Both the position numbers and the translations under genes were made by a program. This document shows positions 42,664-54,100 of a DNA stretch of 64,000 nucleotides, one piece after another. This DNA is from JBGTCD01 sp041749015 (lineage in GTDB: Bacteria; Bacteroidota; Bacteroidia; Cytophagales; Cyclobacteriaceae), in contig JBGTCD010000124.1 in assembly GCA_041749015.1 (NCBI GenBank), positions 20,015 through 84,014 on the forward strand, read 5' to 3'. The notes beneath the pieces are model-generated. The model did no database searches and was not told the DNA's origin. It worked only from the letters and a program-made list of their open reading frames with translations. The stretch's first letter is position 1, and every line of letters starts with the position of its first letter.

Positions 42664-43812
42664 CTATTTTAATGAATCAAATACTCTTTGTGTTGCCACA
42701 GAACCATTTTCAAGAACTCGATAAGATACACCTGAATCCTGTGTAATAGTCTGAACGTTTCCTGCTGAATCTGTATATGTACCTTGCCACTGTAGTGATG
42801 AGTATCCGCCATTTCTCGCCATTGATGTTAATGATATTGAATAATCAGAAATACCTAAACCCTTAAGCTGATTAGTTATACTGCCTCTCGAAGACCTTAA
42901 ATCACTTATATCACCTAATTGGAATGCTACTAATGAAGTATTCGTACCAGTTACTCCAACATCGGCTGGTAGCCCAAAGCCTACTACGCTACCCCAGTTT
43001 AATCCTACAACATCATGCTTTGAATTTTTATTAATTCCAAAATCTATTCCCAGAACTTTGTAGACACTAACTTCAATATCCAATGAATATGAACCTCCAG
43101 CTAGATCCAAAACACTATTTAATTTCCAATTATAGCTTTCTTCAAATTCTACACCAACCCCAAGGCCTAAAGTAAATTCACCCGTTTCCGCAGGATTACC
43201 TCCAGTAGATGGCCCACCTAATGCTCCAAATAAATCCGCAAACCCCCCGGTTTGATAATAAAGAGCAAAATTCCCTTTTGAATCATAACCTATTCCAGCA
43301 GCACCTTTTATTTTCACTCCCGCCAACACAATACCAACATCACCCTCCAAAGAAATATCTGTCTGACCTACGCCACCAAATATTTGAGTTAATAAATAGG
43401 AGAAAGCCTCTAGGCCCTCTAACTCAACATGTGCTGTAACCTTGTTTTCACTAAAAGCATACGGGCTATTCCAGGGATACGACGGTGCCAAAGGATCCAC
43501 ACTTAGAAACTTACCTAATCTTGGATCATGGATCCTATATTTGTAGTTAATAGAGTTTCCTGTGCCCTTGATCTCGTCGTCTTTCTCTTGCCCCTGGAAC
43601 CCATACCTATAGTCACTGGCGTTGTAGTTGTGGCCGGGCTGGTACATGCCGAAGGGGTAGTAGTTGTGCAGGCCTATGAGCTCGGGGCTGTGGTCGGTGG
43701 GCTGTACCCCGCTCAGGGTACTGAGCTTGCGGTCGGTGAGGAGCGGCTCAGAATATTGGTGCAGCAAAAAGCCCCCTTCTGCTTTAGTATCTAAAGAATA
43801 AGAAAGAACCAT
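42664..43812 (-). CDS. Orphan Rhs-repeat C-terminal fragment with unknown toxin-like tip
   Basis: 382 residues from the ATG at 43812. It begins inside the end of an Rhs core (LHNYYPFGMYQPGHNYN, YGFQGQEKDDEIKGTGNSI, RIHDPRLGKFLSVDPLAPS), with no signal peptide and no YD-repeat barrel. A complete Bacteroidota Rhs protein has well over 1,000 residues before this point. The ~240-residue tip after residue 140 is Gly-rich and beta-like (GDVGIVLAGVKIKGAAGIGY ... FTLGLGVGVEF) and matches no toxin family I know. It may be an expressed remnant or a reservoir cassette for recombination with a full Rhs gene. Confidence 0.75.
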   Translation of the reverse strand: MVLSYSLDTKAEGGFLLHQYSEPLLTDRKLSTLSGVQPTDHSPELIGLHNYYPFGMYQPGHNYNASDYRYGFQGQEKDDEIKGTGNSINYKYRIHDPRLGKFLSVDPLAPSYPWNSPYAFSENKVTAHVELEGLEAFSYLLTQIFGGVGQTDISLEGDVGIVLAGVKIKGAAGIGYDSKGNFALYYQTGGFADLFGALGGPSTGGNPAETGEFTLGLGVGVEFEESYNWKLNSVLDLAGGSYSLDIEVSVYKVLGIDFGINKNSKHDVVGLNWGSVVGFGLPADVGVTGTNTSLVAFQLGDISDLRSSRGSITNQLKGLGISDYSISLTSMARNGGYSSLQWQGTYTDSAGNVQTITQDSGVSYRVLENGSVATQRVFDSLK

Positions 43813-43948
43813 CAACTAAAAATAATAATTTTTACCTTAATACTTAATCAATTTTTAAATTAATCAAAATTTAAGGGCTGCCGTTGGCCTGGTTGAATCA
43901 ATAAACCCATCCTGGCGCGGAAGTTACTTCTATGCCTCCTAAACCGTC

Positions 43949-43999
43949 ATTGCGAGGCACCCACCTTTTGCCATGGCAAAAGGTGGGTGCCGTGGCAAT
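43949..43999. repeat. Long palindrome inside an ATTGC...GCAAT repeat
   Basis: Positions 43956-43991 are a 36-bp perfect palindrome (18-bp arms, beginning GGCACCCACCTTTTGCCA). It is enclosed by ATTGC (43949-43953) and GCAAT (43995-43999). The outer sequence CGTCATTGCGAGG ... GTGGCAATCCCG resembles a widely dispersed bacterial intergenic repeat. It lies in the 332-bp gene-free gap between the Rhs fragment and the PorP-like gene. Confidence 0.85.
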
Positions 44000-44047
44000 C
44001 CCGTGAACCGAAGCAGGCAAGAGATGGGGTGGCTGTATTAGAGCGGC

Positions 44048-44088
44048 CGCTCTGAGTGGTTTTAGTCGTAGCGGGACGCTACGACCAG
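44048..44088 (+). repeat. Dispersed hairpin repeat, partial copy D
   Basis: Right half of the repeat, almost identical to copy C: CCGCTCTGAGTGGTTTTA then the 9-bp-stem hairpin at 44065-44085. It ends 57 bp before the PorP-like stop, and shares the gap with the long palindrome. Confidence 0.8.
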
Positions 44089-44144
44089 AGTCTTGGGGTC
44101 ACACGCGTTGAAAACACGATCGAGGTGAATGTAACAAGAGGCTT

Positions 44145-45179
44145 CTAATTCCAAAAATCGCCGCTGGTATTGAATGAAGGGCAGGGGATGAATTTTTGCT
44201 TGTTCTTGATTTTGCCGGGTTTGGAACGGAATACCCATTCGTAGATCAGGGATATTTCATGGCTGCCACCGGTATTTACGGAAAGCTCGGATATGGTAAA
44301 ATCATAGCTATACCCAAACTGGAAGCCATCCATCTGCAAGCCCATGATAAACACCAGAGCATCTTGAGAAGGGTTGTCAATAACATTGCGTACAAAGGGC
44401 ACCCCCCTGTACCATACTCCTACCATGATAGGGTTTACAATATAATTCACACCAAAATCAAACTGCTGAAACTGACCCTGATGCCTGTAAACAAATGATG
44501 GACTCAAGAAGGATGGTCGCCCTACCCTTCCTGACATAGGTCCTCCTATTGGGAGCTTCATACCACCGTGGATATGATACTTTCTCTCGAGACGATCGGT
44601 CAACTCGGAAAGGGAATGGTCAGGGCGGTTTAAATGGTAAGCCGATACCCCAAACCATACCGTCTTATTGTAAAGTAGGAATCCTGATCCAAAATCGAAG
44701 TAGTCACTATTGGCCAATGTGGCAAGTTTTGGATCAATTGAATTTCCATCAAACTCTATTCCGTCTCCAAGCTGTAGTCGGTTATGATCAATACCAACGC
44801 TCCCATAACCAAATATGAGTCCCGGGCTAAACACCCATTTATTACTAAGCCGGACCTTATAGGAGTACAACAGGCCAACCTGAGAGGTCCTCAAACCACC
44901 AGAACCCATCATATCAGTGGTGGCCATAATACCAAACCCACTCCTGAGCTCATTTGAGAAAATATCATAACTGGCAGCATACGTGGCAAAGGCCTGGGGT
45001 AAATTAGGCCACTGCACCCGATGATTGATTACAGCCCTTTGATGGGGGGTAATGCCTGTAAAGCCAGGGTTTAGATACAAGGGGGCAGAATAATACTGCG
45101 AAAACTGCGGATCCTGTGCATGGAGCAGGTTGGCTCCCAACAGCAGGGCCAGTGACAAATATGTTATTTTTCTTAACAT
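44145..45179 (-). CDS. PorP/SprF-family T9SS outer-membrane protein
   Basis: A 344-residue outer-membrane beta-barrel-type protein. The ATG at 45179 (MLRKITYLSLALLLGANLLHAQ) gives a proper signal peptide; a longer frame would need TTG. DPQFSQYYSAPLYLNPGFTG at the mature N-terminus is the PorP/SprF hallmark. In Flavobacterium johnsoniae SprF is needed to export the adhesin SprB, encoded next to it. Here too the gene follows a SprB-like giant gene by 19 bp, so it is probably the dedicated export or attachment partner. Confidence 0.93.
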   Translation of the reverse strand: MLRKITYLSLALLLGANLLHAQDPQFSQYYSAPLYLNPGFTGITPHQRAVINHRVQWPNLPQAFATYAASYDIFSNELRSGFGIMATTDMMGSGGLRTSQVGLLYSYKVRLSNKWVFSPGLIFGYGSVGIDHNRLQLGDGIEFDGNSIDPKLATLANSDYFDFGSGFLLYNKTVWFGVSAYHLNRPDHSLSELTDRLERKYHIHGGMKLPIGGPMSGRVGRPSFLSPSFVYRHQGQFQQFDFGVNYIVNPIMVGVWYRGVPFVRNVIDNPSQDALVFIMGLQMDGFQFGYSYDFTISELSVNTGGSHEISLIYEWVFRSKPGKIKNKQKFIPCPSFNTSGDFWN

Positions 45180-45198
45180 GATAATATCATTCAAAAAA

Positions 45199-48100
45199 TT
45201 ACCTGATCAATGTTACGTCTCCAATCCTAATCACACGCTCACCATTGGTCAATCGCAATGTAAGCTTATACACATACACCCCTTGCGGCAATAGTCTGCC
45301 ATTACGGTTGTATCCATCCCATCCTATATTCCTGTTATTACTTTCAAATATAAGATTTCCCCAGCGATCAAAAATAAGCATATTAAATTCCTCCACACCA
45401 TCTAGCAAGGGAAGGAATACATCATTTACCGTATTAGGCCCTGCCACACCCCCTGTTGGACCATCCAAACTTGGGGTAAAGGCGTTGGGTATCCTGACAT
45501 TGCCACCTTCCTGTACCGCTACAGGCGCAGATAAGGTATCCGCACAGATCACACCATCAGGATGCTCAAAGGCTGCTATAAGGGTGACATTATAATTACC
45601 TGCTACGGTGTATAAATGCTTCGGTTCAAACTGCTCTGAGGTACCACCGTCACCGAAATCCCAGAAGAAAAGGTTGGCATTAGAACTAAAGTTAAAAGTA
45701 CTCATTTCCTGATCTGGCAGATAAATCAACCGCGGTCTGAAGTCGAATGAAGCCAATGGAATAGGATAGACTGTAATCTCCTGCTCAGCATCTTCAAACT
45801 GACCTGTAATGGAATTACGGGTAGTAAGTCGGATCGTGTAAGTACCAACTTCAAACAAATTAAATGAAGGCATGGCTGCGATAGATTGACCTACAGGGTT
45901 GCCAAGATTATCAATCACAAGCCACTCAAAAATATCTCCGGTGGAGTTATTCTCTATGATATTCACAGTCAATGGCCTGCAACCGCTGATCGGATCCGCC
46001 ACAAAATCAGCAACCAGTGGAGGTAACACGACATTCACAGGTACGATCACAGTGCCGAAGCAAGCACCATTTGCTCTGTTGGTCACGGTGAGTTGCACTT
46101 CTTTCAGCCCAGGAGTAGAATAAGTCACTACAGGTGGATTAGCTCCATTAAAGGTAGCCGGTGTTGCGCCGGGGCCAAAGGTCCACACATATTCAAAGTC
46201 TCCTTCATCATCAATTGGGTTGGAGGTATTTTGTAAGGTCATAGTAGCCTGACCGCCAATAAACTGTGTCAGGTTCACTACAGTAAATGATGGAGCAACC
46301 TCCCTGTAAACAGTAATCGGGATAATATCAAACCTGCTACAAGCCCCATTGATTGCTTCATACACTACCTCATAGATGATCGGGTTTTGAGTGGTAGTAT
46401 TATTGAAGGTGTAATTGACACTGATCGTAGTGCGGACATCAATCTCATCAGTAGTGCCCTGCACTCTGTAGAACCACCGATGCGCGCCAGCACCCTGAGT
46501 TTGGTTATTGAAGAAAATATTATCTCCTCCGCATATCTCTGTATTAGAAGGGAATACCAATGGGAATGGTGTAGGGGCCACCTGAACGTTTCTGTTGAAA
46601 ATATCAATACATACTACCCCACCAACGGTACGCTCCGCAGTCAAAAATACATTGTAATTTCCTGTAGAGGTAGGGGAAGGATTATTAAAAGTATGCTGAA
46701 CTGTTTGACCGTTCACCGTAGCTGCTGCCACATAGGTACTGTCAGGGCTGCCATCAAACCACTGCCAGGTATATTCCACCCCAGCTAACTGGTCGTAAGT
46801 GAAGGTGACCGTATGGGGACTACAGCCCGAGACAGGGGCTACATCAAAAGAGGCATCGATATCTATTACATTTACCGTTACCTGCTCATTTAGTACCACT
46901 TCACAATTATTGAGGTCCCGAACTCTGGTGAGTGTAAAAGTGGTTGTTTCGGTCATCCCTAAAATGGGCACCGGGGTAGTAGCTGCACCGGCCTGATTAT
47001 TGAAGAAATTGGTGCCATCATTATAATCAAATCTGAATGGGGCTGTGCCAGTAAAGTTAAACTCTAACAGGAAGAAATCACCGGTACAAATTTCAGCTAC
47101 AGAAGCTGAAATGGCACCATCAGGCAGGTCATTGACCGTCACTGACACGATATTAGAAAACTCAGGGTCACAGGTGCTGCCACCAGAAATCACCTGTCTT
47201 CTAAAGAAAGTAGTATTGGCCAATACGGGTGGGTTATATATCGGTCCGGTAGCTCCGGGGATATCAGTAAACGGCCCGGCAGATGAAGCAGATTCCTGCC
47301 ACTGATACTGGTAGTTACCAATGCCACCAAATGGTGCTGCTATCTCAGCAAAGGATGCAGGGTCATCCCCTTGGCATACCTGCTGAGTACCGCTGATAAA
47401 ACCTCCGGACAGTGGGAATGGCTCATTGACCACTACCGGGAAGGAGGTACGATTACAACCATTGACATCAGTCGCTACCACTGTATATAATCCGGCTTCG
47501 AGTCCCGTAAATATACCTGAATTTTCACCTGTAGTATTTGTGGGATCTTGCGTGAGGGTATAGGTAATAGGTAATGTGCCACCCGTTGCTGTAGCAACAA
47601 TGACCCCATCATCAGCATCAAAACAACTCACGTCAAATCCGTTGAAATCGGAGGTGATTTGTAAATCAACATTGATCTGATCAGGATCGTCTATCACTAC
47701 AGGAGCCGTAATTACCACACAACCATTATCGTCTGTGATTCTGAAGGTATAGGTACCAGGCCTTACATTGGTAAATACCCCAGAAGCCTGTCCGGTCATG
47801 TTAGAAGGATCTTCAATCATCTGATAGAGGTAGTTGGCCCCTGTAAGGGTACCACCACCTGCCGTAACAGTGATTTCGCCATTATTAGCGGCAAAACATT
47901 CTATCTGAGCCCCGTTATAATCACTGGTCACGGCTGCGGTGGCAGTAAGCTGGGCAGGGTCATTAAGGGTAAGGGGCGTAGTTGTAAAATCACAGCCGTT
48001 AAGGTCAGTCACCGTAATGGTATAAGTACCGGAAGGTAATCCCGTGAATATCCCTGTATTGGCTCCGGTTACATTACCGGGTAGTTCATTTATTTCATAG

Positions 48101-51100
48101 GAATAATTTCCTGTTCCACCAGTGGGTGTTACCCGTATTCTTCCATCACTGGCTCCAAAACAACTGATATCTTCTCCATTATAATCGCTGGTGATGGCGG
48201 CAGTAGCATCCAGTGCAGGGGGATCTACAATGGTCACCGGGCCAGTGATAAAGTCACAACCATTGACATCAATGATCCTGAAGGTATAGGTGCCGGCACC
48301 AAGGCCAGGGAATGCATTACTGGTCTGGATGGGTTCACCCAAGGAAACTTCATTTTCGTCTAAAATCTCAAATTCATAAGCGCCGGTACCGCCATTGGCA
48401 GTGATGGTAATTATCCCGTCATCCTCGCCAGCACAAGATACATCTGCTCCGCCGTAATTGCTTGTGACAGCTCCTGAACCTGAAACAGGTGCTGGTTCTG
48501 TAACTGTAATAGGCTGAGTCACGTGTGGACACCCATTGCCATCGGTAACGGTTACAGTGTAGGTACCTGCAGGTAAACCTGTAAAGATTCCAGTGGTTTC
48601 GCCGGTAGTATTAGCAGGAATCTGATCCAATACATAGGTATAGGCTCCCGTACCACCTGTGGGGTTAATGGTGATTTCACCGTCAGAAAATCCATTACAG
48701 GAGATTTGTGAACCATTGTAATCGCTTGTTACTGAACGCGTAGTAGCAATTGGTGTTGGTTGGGTAACTGTAATATCGGGTATATTGAAAATACAATTAT
48801 TGGCATCTCTTACTCTAACGGTATAGGTACCTGCGCCTACACCTGTAAACTCACCAGTAGTGGCACCAGTGGTGTTAGCTGGTAATTGAAGGATTTGGTA
48901 CACATATGGGGCAGTACCTCCCGTGCCCACCGCAAGAAGGACGCCATCTTCTGCACCATTACAGCTCACATCTGCTCCATTAAAACTAGAGGTAATACTG
49001 ACACTACCCCCCACAGGATCAGGCTGAATTATGGTCACAGGGGCGGTCGTAAAGGTACACCCATTGACATCAGTGATATCAAATTCGTAAGTACCAGCAG
49101 CTAATCCGGTAAATACCCCATTTGTGGCACCGGAAATGTTGCCACCACCAACAAGTTCGTAAAGAAAAGCACCTGTACCACCCGTAGCGGTGATGGAGAT
49201 TTGACCGTCAGAGGCCCCGTTGCAGCTTATTTGAGAACCGTTATAATTGCTGGTCACCAATGCAGTGGCATCAACCGCAGCTGGTTCATTGAGTGTAATA
49301 TCAGCAGTAGTCGCTGAACAATCATTAACATCTGTAACGGTTACTGTGTAGGTACCGGCAGTAAGTCCTGTAAACACCCCGCTGGTTTCACCTGAAGTAT
49401 TTCCAGGGTCCTGATCCAAAACATAAATAAAGGCCCCTGTACCCCCTGTAGCGGTGATGGTGATGGCACCATCGTCTTCACCATTACAAGAAATCGGGGA
49501 ACCATTAAAATTACTTGAAACCACCCCTGTCGCATTAACCGGACCAGGCTGGATTACATTTCTTGGGGCAGTGCCCACTACACAGAAATTCGCATCCAAA
49601 ACTGTAACGGTATAGGAACCCGGAGCAAGACCTGTAAATACACCTGTCGTTTCACCGGTGGTATTGGTTGGATCCTGGTCCAGCACAAAAGTATAGGCGC
49701 CTGTGCCACCATTGGCATTGACAGTGAGCACAGCATCATCAGCACCATTACAGCTGATTTGTGAGCCATTATAATTACTAGTAACCGTAGCAGAAGCTGA
49801 CAATGCCACCGGCTGTATCAGAGTGATGGGACTGGTTGTAAATACACAGCCGTTAGCGTCTGTGACTCTAATGCGGTAGGTTCCAGCTACAAGTCCTTCA
49901 TAAGTTCCGGAAACATTTCCTGAAGTATTACCAGGGAAGTTAACCAGTTCAAAGGTATAGGTACCGGGCCCGGTACCTCCCGTAGGGGTTGCGGTAATTT
50001 CTCCATCATTTTGACCAGCACAGCTAATATCCGAACCATTAAAATCACTGGTGATATTAATAACTGCATCAAGTGCTGGAGGCGGTGTGATGGTAACCGC
50101 AGCGGTAATCACCTGGCAATTATTAACATCCCTAACATCAATGGTATATGTTCCTGCAGGGAGGTTTGTAAATATACCATCCGTTTCGCCGCTGGTATTG
50201 GAGGGTATTTGATTCAATCTGAATGTGAAAGGACCAGTGCCTCCTGTAGGAGTAACTGTGATTTGGCCATCCAATGCTCCAACACAGCTTAAATCAAATC
50301 CATTGAAACTACTTGTAACCGCAGCGGTAGCCTCTAATAGGTCTGGCTCGTCAATGGTTACCGTATTGGTAGTAAACTGACAATTATTAGCATCATTGAC
50401 TATCACATAATAATTTCCAGCTACAAGATCATTAAATATGGTGGAGGTCTGTGGACCTGTAATTAGCACATCAGTATCAGCATTAAACAACCTATATTGT
50501 CTGGTGCCGGAGCCTCCTGTGGCTGTTACGGTGATCTGGCCATTATCTTCACCAAAACAGCGGATTTCCTGCCCATTAAAATTACTGGTCACAGCTATAC
50601 TTGCATCAAGGGCAGCAGGGTCATTTATTGTAAGGTCATTGGTCACTATGCTACAATCATTCACATCCCTTACACGCACCCTATAGGTGCCAGGACCAAG
50701 ATTGGCAAAGGTATTGCCAGGCTGGAATGCAACAAGTTCATTATTGAATTCATCTAAAAGCTGATATTCGTAAGCTCCGGTACCACCAGTAGCGTTTACG
50801 GTGATTTCAGCGTCATCATCACCGGGACAGTTGATATTGGACCCATTGTAGTTTGAAGAAATAACAGCAGTTGCTGCCACAGGAGCAGGCTCGGTCAGAA
50901 TGATGATACCAGTCTGCGTATTACAACCATTAGCATCAATGATCCTCACACGGTATATCCCAGCTATAAGATTTTGGAAAATGGGATTATTAAGTTGGGT
51001 GGCAACTACACCGGAGGTAACCTCGTCTATCAATTCAAAAGTAATATTACCAGAGCCACCAGCAGCTGCAGCCGTAATTACACCATCGTTTTGACCATTA

Positions 51101-54100
51101 CAACTGATCTGAGAACCATTGAAGTTACTGGTCACAGAGGCTGAAACAGTCGGAGGTGCAGGATTAGAAACAGTAATGATTGGTGTGGTAAATGAGCAAT
51201 TATTGGCGTCAGTTACGGTTATGGTATAGTTTCCAGCAGGGATACCGGTAAATATTCCGGAATTCAAACCTGAGGTATTGGCAGGGATTTGGTTGATCCG
51301 GTACGTAAAGGCACCTGTGCCTCCGCTACCAGCTACAGTGATCTCGCCATCAGCTGCACCCACGCAGGTAACATCAGATCCGAAATAATCACTGGTCACG
51401 GATCCGGCCCCATCTACAGGATCCGGCTCTGTGACCTCTATTGGAGCAGTAGTCACATTGCAGCCATTGACATCGGTTACAGTAACAGTGTAACTTCCTG
51501 CACTCAGATTGGTAAAAACTCCATTATTCAGTCCTGAGGTATTGCCCGGAACTTCCACCAGGAGGTAGGTGTAGTTACCTGTACCGCCATTGGCTGTGAT
51601 AGCAATCCGGCCATCACTACCACCATTACAGGATATATCAGCACCATTATAATTGGAAGTAACGCTTCCCGAAGCAACAATCGGGTCAGGCTCAACGATA
51701 ATGATATTGGTTACATCAAAATCACAATTATTAAGATCTCTTATAGTTACAGAATAAGTCCCTGCTTCGAGGACATTAAATACATTAGAAGCTTGCGGCC
51801 CTGCGATGGAGATCCCGCCATTATCAAATAACTCAAAAGTTCTGGCCCCAGTACCCCCGCTGGGATTGATGGTAATACTACCGTCATCCTCACCATTACA
51901 AGAGATTTGAGCGCCATTAAAAGGATTGGCTACCGTAGCAGTACCGGCCAAAGCAGGCGGAGCAGTAATTGTAAACTGATTGGAATTGACAAAGCAATTG
52001 TTATCATCTGTGACTCTGACATAATAAGTTCCAGGGCCTCTGTTGACAAAAACGCCATCATTAATCTGCAAGGCAAGAGGGTTATCGGCAGCATCAAACA
52101 GCCTAAATGTATAATCTCCGGTACCGCCTCCAGCTATGGCGGTTATAACACCATCGGTTTCGCCAGCACAGGTAATTTGAGACCCATTATAATTACTAGT
52201 CACAGAAGCGGTGATGGTCAGTTGGGGCGGATTTTCTACCGTAACTGAAGCAGTTATGAAAGTACAAAGATTCACATCCCTAACCCTGACAGTATAGGTG
52301 CCCGGTCCCACGCCCGTAAATATCCCGGTTATTTGGCCCGTTAGGTTACCGGGTAATTCAACAATATTATAAGTGTAAGTGCCAGTACCCCCGTTGGTTG
52401 TTACGGTAAGTTCAGCATCATTAGCCCCCAAACAGGAAATATCTTCTCCATTATAATTGGAAGTAATGGCCAAAGTAGCAGCTATAGGATCTGGAGCTAC
52501 AATTTCTATTGGAGCAGAATCCGCCAGACAGCCTCTGTTGTCTCTTACCGTTACAACATAAATACCAGGCGCCAGTCCATTGAATATATTACTGCCAAAG
52601 AAGGTAGTACCGCCGTTGATACTGAATTGATAAGGTGCGGTGCCGTTATCTGGGGTGGCAGTGATCTGGCCGTTTTCAGTATCAAAGCAACTGACCTGGG
52701 AACCATTATAGTTTGAAGTAACAATCCCGGTAACAGATGGAGAAGGATTGATGGTGAAGTTAACTGAAGCTACATTGGCACAATTGCCATCTCCTACCTC
52801 TGCAAAAACCGGAACATTGCTAGTCAAAGTATGATTGGCAGGGTCTGCAATTGGCGTAGTAAGTCCTGCATCCTCAAACCAGTTAATGGTAAGTCCGCCA
52901 ACCCCTAAAGTAATGGTATTCTCAAGAGTGGTCAGATCAATATCGAAGGTATTGCCCCCAGGGGTATCCGAACATTCGGTCCTATTGATATTGACAACTT
53001 CAGGAGAAGGCTCTACTGTAACGTTCACATTTACCGGGTCACCAGCACAGCCCAAACTTGATTTGGGCACTATGGTATAAGTCACCTGAAGTGGTCCGGC
53101 AGTGGTATTTTGGAAAATATCATTCAGGATTGCATTCTGGTTCAGGTTATTGCCTGTGGTTGGCACCCCCACTAATCCGGGATCAGCTACTGCTGAGATA
53201 TCAAAGTTGGTAGCCGCGACCGACCCTCCTTGCACCGTAAGAACAATCCCAGTTATATCACCACTACAAACTACCGTGGAAAGCCCCGGATTAAGAACAG
53301 GTTCAGGCCTGATAGTAACGATAATATCTAGTACCTCGCTATTGCAGCCATTACCTGCAATGGCCTGTACCCTATAAATTACATCCTGATCACTGCCTGA
53401 TATATTGGTATAAATATCTGTAGCCAGGTATTGCAGGTCGGTAGTATTGGCGGGAAATGCCGCATTTCCAGCATTGGATGTTACTGTGCCAGGGATGATC
53501 ACATCTACAATGTCATAGGATGCTGCAGCCACACTTCCTGCCGCAGTAGCAAGGGTAAGGCCTATATTTTCATCGCTACAAACTTCCCTATTAAGGTTTG
53601 AACTCACCCTTGGTTCAGGTAATATGTTAACTCTTACTTGGCGAGGGGTACCTTCGCAGCCGGTGGCACCTACCGGCACTACTGTGTATCTCACCTCCAG
53701 GGTAGTATTGGTCAGGTTAGTAAAACGATCATTCTCTATGGCATTACTGAACTGTCCGGGTCCTGTCGAAGCATTACCAGGATCAGCATCCAAGGCTCCC
53801 GGTACCTGAATATCGGTAATATTAAAGAAGGCTGCCGGTTCGGCTGAAATGATATTAAATACAATCCCGCCAGGCTCACCACTACAAACTGTGGCGGTCT
53901 GGTTGGCATTCATCTGAGGTCTTGGCGTAACAGTCACTCCCCGTGAGGCAGGTGCTCCTGCACAGCCTGTGGCACTGGTTTCAGATACGGTAATATTGCC
54001 AGAAATACTACCAAAGTTGACCTGGATGGTACTGCCGCCTTGGCCAGCTATTATAGAAGACCCTGGAGGCACAGTCCAGAAAAACTGGGATGTTGCATTG

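Noticed and set aside
40526..44144. Insertion sequence or prophage remnant
   Set aside because: No transposase, integrase or phage-like frame was found in either strand; only short hairpin repeats are present.
2977..45194. TTG-extended starts at 3009, 14055, 19947, 28114, 43815 and 45194
   Set aside because: In each case an ATG or GTG a few codons downstream gives a better signal peptide, family-typical start or fit with a promoter, and the extension overlaps a stop or promoter.
47412..52735. CRISPR-like periodicity
   Set aside because: The ~266-bp period is a coding repeat (SprB domain) in one open frame with no short identical repeats or unique spacers.
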